Source of the DNA: Linderina pennispora | Lineage: Eukaryota > Kickxellomycota > Kickxellomycetes > Kickxellales > Kickxellaceae | Direction: 5' to 3' | Assembly: GCF_002104995.1 (NCBI RefSeq) | Contig: NW_024468274.1 | Location: forward strand, 27,004 to 91,003 | Length of the DNA stretch: 64,000 nt | In this document: in pieces, positions 19,965-30,020 of the stretch | How positions within the stretch are numbered: position 1 is the stretch's first letter | Layout: every line of letters begins with the position of its first letter | Notes under the pieces: generated by a model | The model's input: the letters and a program-made list of their open reading frames with translations, nothing else | What the model was told of the DNA's origin: nothing | The model's database searches: none | Made by a program: the position numbers and the translations under genes

Positions 19965-22639
19965 ATGTCGACACTTGAAGCAAGCAGCCTTTTGCCTTTT
20001 GATGGCTGGCAAAAACCCCCATGCCTCTCTCGGCAGCTAGCCACGCACCAGAACCTGGTAAGCGCGGTGCGCGGCAGTGGCGATGGCGTGACAAAGCGGG
20101 TCACGCGAACGCGCACAGTCAGCGACACACAGTGGAGCCGGACGCGACGGCCGCGTGGGCGGCGCGCCAGCATCGACGGACAGCACTGCGACTTGGACTA
20201 CCGCACGCTTCTAGATGCGGAGCGGTTCATGGATGACACGGTGATATACAGGTCGCGGCGTCAGTACGTGTTGGCGCGTGGGCACAGGTGTGTGAAGATG
20301 ACACTGACGCGGAGACGTTCTCACCCAGGCCATGTTGGCGCGCCGTCGTTGCCTACATCGCCACTGACGTCTGATATCGATGGTGTACACAGTGATCTGG
20401 AGGATCTCATCGCGCTGACAGACATGGTGCCGGTTGAGAGCAGCGAGGCTGTGGCTGCCGAGGATTCTGAGGGCAAAAACACAGGCCGAGCCAAAGACTC
20501 TCCTGGAAACGCTGATTCCAGCAAAAGCAGCAATGACAGCAAGGAAAGCAATGATAGCAAGGACAAGAAGCCAAGGGCCAGCGCGGCAAAGACAGTGGGC
20601 CAGCAGAAGATGCAGAGGAGAATGCAGGGGAGGACTCGGGCAATAGCGAAGAAGAGAAAGACGAAGGCGACGATGAGGAGGAGGACGATGAGGAGGACGA
20701 GGATGATGGGGTGGTGAGGTGCGTGTGTGGAGAGCGCAATGACGGCGAGCTGATGATTCAGTGTGAGATCTGCCAGGTATGGCAACACACGTTGTGCATG
20801 GGTATCCGCGACGAGAAGCACATCCCAGACAAATACTACTGCGAAAAGTGCCGGCCCGAAGACCACCCGTACATCAACTCGCGGCCACGCACAATCGTTC
20901 TTGCTGAAGCCAGTTCGATCGGCGCCACCACTATGATGCGCCGGTCTGCTGTTATGGCTGTGGCCAAAATGACCGCCCGTGAGGAGTACCGCGCAGCGGC
21001 AGCGGCAGCAGCTATTGCAGCGTCGGTGGCAGCAGCAGCTTCGTCGGGCGGCAGATCGGGCGGCAGCCGGCGAGGATCAAAAAAGCAGCCAGTCAAATTG
21101 GAAACCGGTCAGACTACACCATCATCGAATGGCCGATCTACGCAGCCTGCCAAGAAAGGCCGGCGCAATCGTCGGCAAACGCGTGACCCTGACGAAGAGA
21201 GCGAGGGAGAGTACGATGCAAATTCTGGATCCAACAGCACCTCTGACAAGTCTTCTGGTAAGAACAGCAAAGGGGCTGCTAAGCGCACCGGCGGCGAATC
21301 TGCGAGTCGTGGAAAGCGGCGCAGGACCGGCGGAGCTGCATCCAAAGAAAATTCAAACAACGACAGCGGAAACGAGGAGGACGAAGGCAGATCCCCAGTC
21401 GACGACTCGTCTACTCAGCTGCCTGTACTGGACGCCAAGATGCAGCGGATTGCTAAACAGGCAGGCCGCGGCCGATCAGCATCATCGGTGGTCAAGAGCA
21501 GCAGCAAGTCACTTGCTGCTGGTTCACCGCGGCGAGGAAACAGGCTGGCAGGCATTCCGAATGGCATCGAAGAGGAGGGAGATGAGAGCGAGAAGAAACG
21601 AGTCCAGAGCATGCCGGGGTCGCCTCGGTCTCCTTCGCCGTCGCTGCAGTCGCTACTGCTGGAGAACGGCCCGGCAGGCAAGGGCGGACTGATGGTCGAG
21701 ATTGGTGATGCGTCTGATGGCGGCCAGTCGACGAGGACCGATCAATCGAACAAGCGTAAGCGCAATGGTCGCAGCGGGGCTGTTGGGCGGGGCGGCAAGC
21801 ACCAGCGGTTGACGCAGTCGGCGTCAAATTCCCCGTACATTTCTCAAGGGCCTAGTTTTGGCGACTCGGTATTTGGGGCCGATCAGCGCCAGGGATCGCG
21901 GCATGTCAGTCCTAGGGGCACCCCAGCAGGCATTGCCGAAGGTGATGATGAGTATGAAAATGGCGGCCAGGGTAGCATCGGCGATGGTGCAGAAACTGCA
22001 GGCAAGGACGAGGAGCACGCGCACCACCGACAACCAAAGCACAATTTCCCACCGATCGAGATGGAAGACGTTGATGGCAACACTATCACAGTGCCGTCCA
22101 ACATGCTGAACTCGCATGGCCAGCCGATATACTCGTCGGTTACGCCTGAAACCATGTGCAAGATCCGGTATCCGCACAACCGTGCCAGCCTGCATGAGCT
22201 TAACCGTCGCGCGAAGCAGCTGCTGGATTGGCTGGGCAAGGCACAGTCTGAATACGAGCAAGAGCGCCTGACATGGCTCCGGCCACTGCATTCGGGGGGC
22301 GATGAGCAGCAGCAGGGGGAGGATACCGAGCAAGACACAAAGCCCGAGGGCGACTCGTCATCGATTCTCCCTCGTCAGCAGCAGCAGCTTGATCGCCGTC
22401 CGTCACAGGCACTCTCAGAGGCACCCACGTCGCCAATCAACCCCAGCGACTGGCCTACCGATGACCCTGAGCTGCCACGCGAATTCCCTGCCGACGACGA
22501 GCCCTTGATGGAGACTGAAGCAGCGGCACCGGCAAATGAGGGAAAGCCAGCAGATTCCAGCAGGCCGAGACCCACGCTTTCGATCATGGAGGACCTGGTC
22601 TGGCGGCTGATTCGGTTCCAGGAAACGTACGCGATTTGA
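19965..22639 (+). CDS. CTI6: PHD-finger protein, Cti6-like, one frame change
   Basis: A chromatin reader resembling Cti6, a subunit of the Rpd3L histone deacetylase complex. The N-terminal frame (19965 to about 20600) is basic then Ser/Lys-rich. It must shift once, between about 20550 and 20600, to enter the acidic frame (E/D-rich, just before 20720). The PHD finger follows: RCVCGERNDGELMIQCE, CQVWQHTLCMG, YYCEKCRPE, a complete C4HC3 set with the methyl-lysine-cage Trp. A long disordered Ser/Arg/Lys-rich middle follows. The C-terminal block VPSNMLNSHGQPIYSSVTPE with RAKQLLDWLGKAQSE resembles the conserved Cti6 tail. No intron fits at the frame change, so a one-base error is likely. Confidence 0.82.
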
Positions 22640-22684
22640 CTTCAATATATTCTTTGTCGGCAAAAAGGCACTGAGACGTTTACT

Positions 22685-23290
22685 TTAGCGCATGTACTTT
22701 ACGCGGTTCTTCTTGCGCTCCTTTTTCTCTCGCCGCTTGCGCTCCTGCTCAGTCTCATCCTCCTTTGAGGCCGCACCGTCGCCCTTGGGCAGCAGGAAAT
22801 CGCGCACGTACGGGCCAAACACCACAGCTGCGTAGGCCGGAATCACCATGTACAGGCCCCATGCCCACTTTGTGGCCAGGCTGAGCACATGCGTGGCCCA
22901 CGAGATGTAGATAAAGTCAAAAATGTACGAGACCAGGCCAGGCTGGCCCAGGTCCGTGCCGGCGTCCATCAAAACACCACTGGCGTCATACCGCGGCCGC
23001 GAGACCTGGTACAGGTTCACGTACAGGAACGACTCGAGCGCCAGCGACAAAAAGTACATAATGCTTTCAGTCCAGTTGATGCTGCTGTACTGGAAAAAGA
23101 ACCGCACTACGATGTAAAGACCGTTTACCAGCAGGTATACCTTGTCCATTTTGGCCATCCGTGCTGCATTCTCTTGCACAATTCGCTTCTGCGACTGGTT
23201 CGCCTACAGGGGTTGGAAGCGCCAGGCGGAGTTCCTTCAGCTAAGCTGTTGCTAACGGGGCGGGTAGTGTTTAGCCAGACAACGTACCAT
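22685..23290 (-). CDS. SND2: SND2/TMEM208 family ER-targeting protein
   Basis: SRP-independent targeting protein 2 sits in the ER membrane and helps insert proteins with downstream or C-terminal signals. Exon 1 is only the start codon (23288-23290). An 84-bp intron (23204-23287; GTACGT ... CTGTAG) follows, and exon 2 continues ANQSQKRIVQENAARMAKM, the usual family start. Four hydrophobic segments follow: VYLLVNGLYIVVRFFF, IMYFLSLALESFLYV, LVSYIFDFIYISWATHVL and GLYMVIPAYAAVVFGPYV. The tail is strongly basic (KRREKKERKKNRVKY), also typical. About 173 residues, matching the family. Intact. Confidence 0.9.
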
Positions 23291-23735
23291 TTCTTCGGGT
23301 CGTTCTCTGAATGTGCAGGTTCCTCAAGAGTATAAAGGTGAGAAGGTGATCTGAAGCAAAGGAAAAGTGGGGTTTGATTGTACTGTGCACCGCCATGGTA
23401 GCAGGAACAGAAAGCAGTTCTTGCCAATATCTCGAGGTCACGTGCCGAGCAGATTGGTTGGATCTCATCTGTCAGCCTAGAGGCTCATTTGCCTGCTGCA
23501 CTCTGGCGTAGGAGCTAGGCGAGGGTGGTGCTGGCCACATCGGTAAATGGCGTGCTCTACCTGTGCATGGCAGGACCTGTGCATGGCAGGGCTCGGTGGT
23601 TGGGCTTTTTCATGTATTGGAATGGGTAGGTTGGAAAGAGAAAAACATAAAATCACATTTTCAGCACGTATCTCAGGACGACCAGACAAGATCCACCATG
23701 TGTCCTATCACCAGGAGAAAAGGCGCTTCGTTTGT
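23291..23735. other. Intergenic region, nothing recognised
   Basis: Promoter of SND2 and 3' flank of the NDUFA8 gene. It includes a direct repeat of GTGCATGGCAGG at about 23562-23590. Confidence 0.4.
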
Positions 23736-24188
23736 TTACTTGGTCAACGGGATCCGCTCGTGGATCTGGGGCTTGTTTGCAGGCGCATCCGGGATGTTCT
23801 TCTTCCATCCCAGGGCCTTGAACAGGCACGCGTTGTACTCCTTCTCAGGCGCACGGCACTTGTTGAACGACTGGTTCTTGTTGTCCAGGCACTGCCAGTG
23901 GGCGCGGAACTCGGTCGCGCAGCTGGCCTGGATCTTCTCCAGCACGTCAATGGCACAGCGCGTCACCTTGCGGCCCTCCGCCAGGCAGTGCTTCGGGTCA
24001 CGGTCCTCGTTTTTGCACAGCATGAAGTCCTCGTTGTACTCTTGGCATACGCTGCCAATGAAGAAGGACGCTGACTTTAGCGGCGCCCCGCTGCTGCCGA
24101 CCTCATCGACATGCGGCAAATCGGCAGGCGGTGGTGTCGGGTCGACCCAATCCTCACTCTTGAAATGTTTGTAGCCCGGAATCGCCAT
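23736..24188 (-). CDS. NDUFA8: Complex I accessory subunit NDUFA8 (19 kDa, CHCH)
   Basis: A 150-residue subunit of respiratory complex I on the intermembrane-space side. Paired cysteine motifs form the CHCH folds: C-QEYNEDFML-C, CLAEGRKVTRC, then C-ATEFRAHWQ-C and C-RAPEKEYNA-C. These are Cx9C spacings oxidised by Mia40. The N-terminal VGSSGAPLKSASFFIG and the C-terminal KALGWKKNIPDAP match fungal homologues. Length is typical (human 172). Single exon, intact. Its presence implies that the organism retains complex I. Confidence 0.93.
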   Translation of the reverse strand: MAIPGYKHFKSEDWVDPTPPPADLPHVDEVGSSGAPLKSASFFIGSVCQEYNEDFMLCKNEDRDPKHCLAEGRKVTRCAIDVLEKIQASCATEFRAHWQCLDNKNQSFNKCRAPEKEYNACLFKALGWKKNIPDAPANKPQIHERIPLTK

Positions 24189-24470
24189 CGCTTAACAGAA
24201 TAATAGACTGAGCTGTGTGGAATTACGAGGAGGGATTTGGAAGGAAGAAGGTGAGGAAATGAGATTTCGAGGGCTGTCAACTGCTAAAAGCTGGCAGCGC
24301 AATTGTGCCCTTCCCCAAGGCTTATCTTTTTGTCACTGCAAGATGGTCTACTAGTGCTGATCTGCCCCTGCGCCGCGTTATTTGATCTGGAGATCACGAT
24401 CGCTGGTTGGCATTTTCAGACAACAGACGCGAACCTGCAGTTTCTTTGCTCTCCTGCCTATACTTTCTAG

Positions 24471-24490
24471 TTTTTTTTTTTTTTTTTTTT
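24471..24490 (+). repeat. T20 homopolymer
   Basis: Twenty consecutive T residues lie about 135 bp upstream of the next ORF. Probably a promoter poly(dA:dT) tract. Confidence 0.8.
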
Positions 24491-24623
24491 CGCGCCATTT
24501 GCTAGGCACCTTTTAACATTCGCACTGCATTTACATGCTCGCTTAAAAACACACCTTTCCCTTCTTTCCTTCGTTCCTACTCTTGTCTATTACTCGGGCT
24601 TTTGTTATCGAAAGGCTACGCGC

Positions 24624-26156
24624 ATGTACGACAAGACACCAGACAGCCAGCGGTCCTCGCTGTTTTCAGCCCTGTATGGAATATACGAGCGTGCGTGCTT
24701 GTCTGCGGAGCGCGAGTCAAGGCGGCTGTTCGGGTCCCACCCAGCTACTACACACGGGAGGGCATCGTATTCTAGCAAAGAGCGCAGCAGACTTAGTGGG
24801 CGCCGTACACGCTCCCACAGACACGCATCGCACCAAAGCGACCTCCCCGAGCCGCCGATGGCTGTAAGTGTTGCTTTTTTGTTGCAGGCTATGGCTATTG
24901 TGGATCTCGGTTTGATGGTGCGATATTGCTGACCCTTGTCTTTGATTATTTTCCTTAGGCTGGGACAGCACAGCGCATGGACAACTCGGGGCTATATCAG
25001 GCTGTAAGAAGCAAGCGGCGCAAGATGAGCAGCGGATATGCAGGGGCGTCATGGCTCCATCTGGACGACAGCGACACAACATTGTCACCTATAGTTGTCA
25101 GTGACGATGAAAACGGCTGTGACATTGGCGCGTTGGGTGAGATGGCCTCGTCGCCGGACGGTTTCTGGAACAAACCGGAGGCGCGAGAGCACTTTGGTTG
25201 AACTGGAGCCGGAGGACAGTCGGCAGTGGACCCCGCCGCAAATGGACCTGGGGCACCTGGAGCGGTTTTCTGAGCATGGCATGGGCGTGTTAGGGCTAGT
25301 ATCAATGCCTCCGCCGCCAGCTCCGCCGCCGCCACCACCACAGCCCCGGTTTACAGCACCGGAAGCGGATGCACCAGCGGCAAGAGAGTCTTGCCGTGAG
25401 TCGCTGGTAGCGAAGCAGACCCAGACATCTGCGGCAGTGTCCGAGCACGGCAGCGTTCGCAACCAGCATCCAGGCAGGACAATAGCTGATTCGGCAGCTG
25501 TGGAGCAGGCGCGGCTGGAAAATGTCGAGCGCGAGCTGCGCAGACTGAAAAGGATCATTGCTGCCCTGCTTCCCAATGGGCTGAACGAGGAGGATTTGCA
25601 GTCGGTTTATGGCGGTATTGAGCAGCCCGAGCGTACGTCGGACGATATTATCTCTCGGCTCGTCAAAGCGCGGTTTGGGGGGGCTGTGAATCCGCAGCCA
25701 CCACACCGCACTCCATTGCCGATGCAGCGGCAGTACTCGTTCCCATCGGCGATGCTGCCGCCGTCACCAAAGTCCAGCGACTCGGCAAAGGCAGGCAGGG
25801 GAGCGCTTTCGTCACCGCCGCCCTCTGCGCGTGCAGCGGAGTGGCCGGGTAGTGGAGACTATTGCATTGCTTCGAGCAGGCGGCATTTGGATTTCTTGTC
25901 AAGGAGCCCGTCAGTGTCGTCGGCCGGGTCGCAGCGTAGAGCCTCGGGCACAGTTCAGCGGAGGGCCCGGCAGACGCAGTACCGCAAGCCATCGTCCATC
26001 GGACTGAAGCCGGCGGCTTCATTGGAGGACCATCCTGAGGCACTCCACAAGGACCCAACGTTCATGGCCAAGCTGCTGGATGAAATGAAGACTCACAAGC
26101 TTCGCAGCGTCGAGAAGCCAAAAGACATGGGGGGCTATAGATACCGGCGGATATGA
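24624..26156 (+). CDS. Orphan proline-rich coiled-coil protein
   Basis: Not recognised. Exon 1 is 24624-24863 (Ser/Arg/His-rich). The intron 24864-24958 (GTAAGT ... TTAG) is well supported, and exon 2 starts AGTAQRMDNSG. A second change of frame lies between about 25097 and 25201. A GTCAGT ... GCGAG intron (25097-25187) would join the frames, or one base may be missing. Downstream features are a polyproline run (PPPPAPPPPPP), a coiled coil (ARLENVERELRRLKRIIAAL), Ser/Pro-rich disorder, and a C-terminal motif MAKLLDEMKTHKLRSVEK. That last motif resembles WH2 actin-binding motifs or the MTFR1 tail (LL-x-KLRxVE pattern). With polyproline, this hints at an actin or mitochondrial-division role, at low confidence. 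Confidence 0.65.
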
Positions 26157-26238
26157 CGCCCTAGCATACGCTACTCTCGTTTGGCAGTCTGACTAGAGTC
26201 GCATTAATGTAAAGACAAAGTTGTTGGTTCTAACACGC

Positions 26239-27060
26239 TTAAACGAGTGCTGGCACTTTGTGGATGCCGCTGGGAGGCCGGTACTGGCCACAGATGGACG
26301 GTTTCGGTGCCGATCCCTTATATGCGTTGCAAATGTCACGGATAAAGTCGGTTGGGCGATACCCGCCTGGGCACGAATACCACCCGCCGTCCTCAACGCA
26401 CCGCAAGCTGCCGTCAATATACACAGTAGCGCTTGTCTTGACACCAGCAAACACGGCAGCCTCCACCGACTGCTTGAACAGGACCAGCCCCTCGCCCTGC
26501 GTCGTACACGCCAAGAACGCCGCCGTATCCAATCCCGCGCTGCTGGCGCACTTTAGCGACAAATCGGCGTCCCTGCCAATATCGCTGAAGTGGTTATTGA
26601 GACAGGTCAGAAAGCGCCAGAATGACGGCAGGTCGGGCTTATGCTTCAGCGCGCAGAGCTCCTCGATGTTGCCCTGACACTCGGCGTCGCCGTGCATACA
26701 CGTCGCACCAAACGTCGCATTGGGGTTGAGCTCCGCAATGAAGTTCAGCTGCACGTCCATGATGGAGTACACTGCGGGCACGACGCTGCCGAAGACCTCT
26801 TCGACCTTGAGCGCATCGGGACACCGGGACATCACGAAAAGCTCAACTTGCACCTTGTCGCTCCCCCACAGCGATGGGATTGACTGGGGCGGGTGTGCTG
26901 GGGGCGGTGTGCTGGTGCCGGGGAGTAGGGCCCAGGTTAGAGCGCCAAGACCCGCTAGAAGCAGAGCGAGCCAAAAGACGGCCCGTCTGTGCAGTGGCCT
27001 TGGCGCCGAGTCATTGCCAGGAGCTCGATGGTCCTGGGTAAGCAAGTAGTCGGTCTCCAT
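26239..27060 (-). CDS. GILT-family thiol reductase, membrane-anchored
   Basis: A 273-residue protein of the gamma-interferon-inducible lysosomal thiol reductase family. The start at 27060 (METDYLLTQ) gives a short cytosolic tail, then a signal-anchor helix (VFWLALLLAGLGALTWALL). The GILT domain begins KVQVELFVMSRCPDALKVEE and carries the family signature C-x-H-G-x2-E-C-x2-N (CMHGDAECQGNIEELC), plus later paired cysteines near CVEDGGWYSC. The animal CxxC active site is CPDA here, as in other fungal members, but no second nearby cysteine follows. Redox activity is therefore uncertain. Vacuolar or secretory-lumen location is inferred from the anchor. Confidence 0.85.
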   Translation of the reverse strand: METDYLLTQDHRAPGNDSAPRPLHRRAVFWLALLLAGLGALTWALLPGTSTPPPAHPPQSIPSLWGSDKVQVELFVMSRCPDALKVEEVFGSVVPAVYSIMDVQLNFIAELNPNATFGATCMHGDAECQGNIEELCALKHKPDLPSFWRFLTCLNNHFSDIGRDADLSLKCASSAGLDTAAFLACTTQGEGLVLFKQSVEAAVFAGVKTSATVYIDGSLRCVEDGGWYSCPGGYRPTDFIRDICNAYKGSAPKPSICGQYRPPSGIHKVPALV

Positions 27061-27401
27061 CGGACGGTACCCGAGGCAAGAAAGCAGATAATAGAGATGA
27101 ATAGACGAACTCTGGAGAATGAAGAAAAGAGGAGAAAAAAGCCGAGACACGGCTAGTGTCGTGTGCGCGGAGTGATCCCTTTTCAATGCCCAGCATCCTT
27201 GCTATCGATGAAGTCAGCTACTGCGGCTTTTTAATCACAAAGCTGCATCACCAGGGCGACCCATTCGAAGGAGGCAATTGTCATCGCAAGCACGCCACAC
27301 ATAGCAAGAATGGTGAATAGTTGGGATTAGAAAAAAGAGAGATAAGTGCGATAAAAACGAACGGTTCAGATACAAAAAAGCGACGAGGTACTGAGGCGTG
27401 C

Positions 27402-29801
27402 TCATTGGAACATGCGCTTGAAGAAGCCAAAGAAGCCGCGGTTCTTCTTCTTGTGATCGCTGCTGGAGCCAGCCGCAGCCTCGGCCGTCTCGGCAGTAGG
27501 CTTGACAGGCTCGGACGCCTCCGCAGCCTCGGCAACGGTCTCTGGCCGCGACTCCTTGGGATCGGTCTCCTCGACAGGCGTGGCGTTCTCTTCTTCGGGG
27601 ACCGGTGTGGCGGCCTCCTCAACAGCGGCAGGAGTCTCCTCAGCCTTGGGCTCCTCAGCCTCAGCGACAGCAGGCTCAGCGGCAGCAGTCTCCTCAGCGG
27701 TAGCATCAGCCTCAACCTTTGGCTCCTCAATAACAACAGCCTCATCGGCCTTGGGCTCCTCGGTGGTGGTCTCCTCAGCGGCGACCTCAGCAGCAGGCTC
27801 TTCGGTTTTAGCCTCCTCAACGACTGGAGCAGTCTCCTCAACGACTGGAGCAGTCTCCTCAACGACTGGAACAGTCTCCTCAGTCTTAACTTCCTCCTCA
27901 GCAGGCTCAGCGACAGCCGGCTCCTCGACCTTGGTCTCCTCAACCGCCGGGACAGTCTCCTCAGCCGGAGCGGTAACAGCCTCCTCAACAACAGCAGACT
28001 CCTCGGTCTTGGTCTCCTCGGCAGCAGGGATAGGCTCCTCGACCGGGGTGGCAACAGCCTCCTCAACGACGACCTCAGCGGTGGGCTCCTCAACAGCAGC
28101 GACAGCGGGCTCCTCAGCCTTAACTCCCTCCTCGGCAGGCTCAGCGACAGCAGGCTCCTCGACCTTGGTTTCCTCAACGACCGGAACAGTCTCCTCGACC
28201 GAAGCAGTAGCAGTCTCCTCAGGCTTGGCCTCCTCGGCAGCAGGAGTGGCCTCTTCGACAGGGGCCTCTTCGACAGGGGCCTCTTCGACAGGGGCCGCGT
28301 CCTCCTCAGCAGCGACCTCAGCAGCAGGTTCCTCAGGCTTGGTCTCCTCAACGACCGGAGTCTCCTCAACGACCGGAGCAGTAGCAGCCTCCTCAGCAGC
28401 AGCGACAGCCGGCTCCTCAACGACCGGAGCAATAGCAGCCTCCTCAGCAACAGCAGCCTCCTCAGGCTTGATATCCTCGGCAGCGGGCTCTTCAGTCTTG
28501 GTCTCCTGAGCAGTAGGGATGGCCTCCTCGACAGGGGCCGCGTCCTCCTCAGCAGCGACCTCAGCAGCAGGCTCCTCAGGCTTGGTCTCCTCAACGACCG
28601 GAGAAGTCTCCTCAACCGGAGCAGTGGCAGTCTCTTCAACTGGGGCAGTAACAGGCTCCTCAGTAGCAGTGACAACAGGCTCCTCGGCAACAACAGGAAG
28701 TTCCTCGACCTCCTCAGTAGGCTCAGCGACAGCTGGCTCCTCGGCCTTGGCCTCTTCAGCGGCCGGAGCAGTCTCCTCAGCCGGAGCGGTAGCAGCCTCC
28801 TCAGCGGCAGCAGGCTCCTCGGCCTTGGTTTCCTCAGCACCAGGGTTTGTCTCCTCGACCGGGGCAGCAGCAGGCTCCTCGACAGGCTCAGCGATAGCCG
28901 GCTCCTCCGCCTTGGTTTCCTCGACAGAGGCAGCGTCCTCTTCAGTGGCGACCTCAGCAGCAGGCTCCTCGGTCTTCACCTCCTCAACAGCCGGAGCAGT
29001 AGCAGCCTCCTCAGCAGCAGCGACAGCGGGCTCCTCAGCGGCGACAGCAGGCTCCTCAGTCTTGGTCTCTTCAGCGGCAGCGACAAGGTCCTCCTCAGTC
29101 TTGGTCTCCTCGACGGCAGCGACGGACTCTTCGATCTTCTCCTCAACAACAGGCTCCTCGACCTTGACCTCCTCAGTGGCGGCAGGAGGCTCTACGACAG
29201 CAGCTTCTGCTTCAGCAGCAGGAGCAGGCGACTCCTCAGCAGAAGCATCAGTCGTCTTCTCAGCTGGTTCCTCACCAGCGCCAGCAGCCTGCTCGTCAGC
29301 GACCGCAGCAGCGGGTTCCTCGACAGCCGGAGCCTCATCAGCAGCACCGGCCGGCTCGTCAGCAACAGCTCCAGCAGCCTCGACACCTGTATCCGCAGGT
29401 GCCGCTGCAGCATCTTGAGCAGGTACTGCGTCAGCAGCAGCCGCATCGACAGCAGCAGCCGTCTGCTCTTCAGACTCTTTGACGGGCTCGGTAACCTCGC
29501 TGTCCACGTGGACATCAGCTGCCGGGGCCGTAAATGAGTTGTTGACAATGCCTGCGGCATCGGTAGACTTGTCGGCGGCATCGTCCAGCACCCACTCGCC
29601 ATCGACCTTGTACTTGTAGATGTAGGCGGTTCCTGGCTCCAGGTCGGAAACCGTGACCTCGTACTTGCCGTCATCGGCCTTGGTCATGGCGATCGGCGAC
29701 CAGTGCTTCTCAGTGTCAGCACCAAAGGTGCCCAGGATCTCGACGGTACCAGCAGTGTCGGCGGCGGCTAGCCGGAAAACATGGCTGACGGTGTTGCTCA
29801 T
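27402..29801 (-). CDS. CBM48 (AMPK glycogen-binding-like) protein with acidic repeat tail
   Basis: A 799-residue single-exon protein. Residues 1-95 form an AMPK-type carbohydrate-binding/E-set fold: HVFRLAAADTAGTVEILGTF, WSPIAMTKADDGKYEVTV, LEPGTAYIYKYKVDGEW and a closing TDAAGIVNNS. Yeast Mdg1 and Crp1 share this N-terminal domain followed by a low-complexity tail, and Crp1 binds cruciform DNA. The rest is about 650 residues of Glu/Ala/Pro/Val repeats. A unit of the type EETKxEEPA recurs about 16 times. The last residues (KKNRGFFGFFKRMFQ) are basic and aromatic, like a membrane-binding amphipathic helix. Triplet repetition leaves other frames open on both strands; those are shadows. A TATAAG element sits about 215 bp upstream. 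Confidence 0.85.
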   Translation of the reverse strand: MSNTVSHVFRLAAADTAGTVEILGTFGADTEKHWSPIAMTKADDGKYEVTVSDLEPGTAYIYKYKVDGEWVLDDAADKSTDAAGIVNNSFTAPAADVHVDSEVTEPVKESEEQTAAAVDAAAADAVPAQDAAAAPADTGVEAAGAVADEPAGAADEAPAVEEPAAAVADEQAAGAGEEPAEKTTDASAEESPAPAAEAEAAVVEPPAATEEVKVEEPVVEEKIEESVAAVEETKTEEDLVAAAEETKTEEPAVAAEEPAVAAAEEAATAPAVEEVKTEEPAAEVATEEDAASVEETKAEEPAIAEPVEEPAAAPVEETNPGAEETKAEEPAAAEEAATAPAEETAPAAEEAKAEEPAVAEPTEEVEELPVVAEEPVVTATEEPVTAPVEETATAPVEETSPVVEETKPEEPAAEVAAEEDAAPVEEAIPTAQETKTEEPAAEDIKPEEAAVAEEAAIAPVVEEPAVAAAEEAATAPVVEETPVVEETKPEEPAAEVAAEEDAAPVEEAPVEEAPVEEATPAAEEAKPEETATASVEETVPVVEETKVEEPAVAEPAEEGVKAEEPAVAAVEEPTAEVVVEEAVATPVEEPIPAAEETKTEESAVVEEAVTAPAEETVPAVEETKVEEPAVAEPAEEEVKTEETVPVVEETAPVVEETAPVVEEAKTEEPAAEVAAEETTTEEPKADEAVVIEEPKVEADATAEETAAAEPAVAEAEEPKAEETPAAVEEAATPVPEEENATPVEETDPKESRPETVAEAAEASEPVKPTAETAEAAAGSSSDHKKKNRGFFGFFKRMFQ
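27530..29450. repeat. Imperfect tandem repeat coding E/P/A-rich tail
   Basis: A CTCCTCAG/CTCCTCGG-rich repeating pattern (plus strand) spans the tail of the CBM48 protein. Units vary in length around 30-60 bp. Near-exact neighbours, for example the triple GGGGCCTCTTCGACA at about 28256-28293, show recent slippage. Confidence 0.75.
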
Positions 29802-30010
29802 TGTTTTTGTTTGTTATGTCTGGATTAGAGCGGGGGATATCTGGTTATGTTGTGCGTATGTGCAGGAGATAGCAAAGGTTGTTCTCTATCTCAAAAGGAC
29901 AAGCAAAAGGTCAGTGTAGTGAAAAAATACAAAAATTAACGCAGCGGCGAGGGAAAAAGTGGAGAAAGGAGAAACGGCCCGGGAGGTAGGGGCACTGACG
30001 GACGGCGCGC

Positions 30011-30020
30011 CCTTATAAAG
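30011..30020 (-). promoter_or_regulatory. TATA box of CBM48 gene
   Basis: CTTTATAAGG on the minus strand, 210-220 bp upstream of the ATG. Confidence 0.45.

Noticed and set aside
24864-24886. Short 23-bp GTAAGT ... TTGCAG intron in the orphan gene
   Set aside because: Too short, and it leads to a stop within 15 codons; the acceptor at 24958 keeps the frame open.
27281-28840. 519-codon minus-strand Arg/Leu-rich frame
   Set aside because: Frame shadow of the same repeat; no plausible protein.
27321-29537. 738-codon plus-strand frame rich in Ser/Leu/Gly
   Set aside because: Antisense shadow of the acidic repeat of the CBM48 protein. Composition is explained by the repeated GAG/GAA codons read backwards, and no domain is present.
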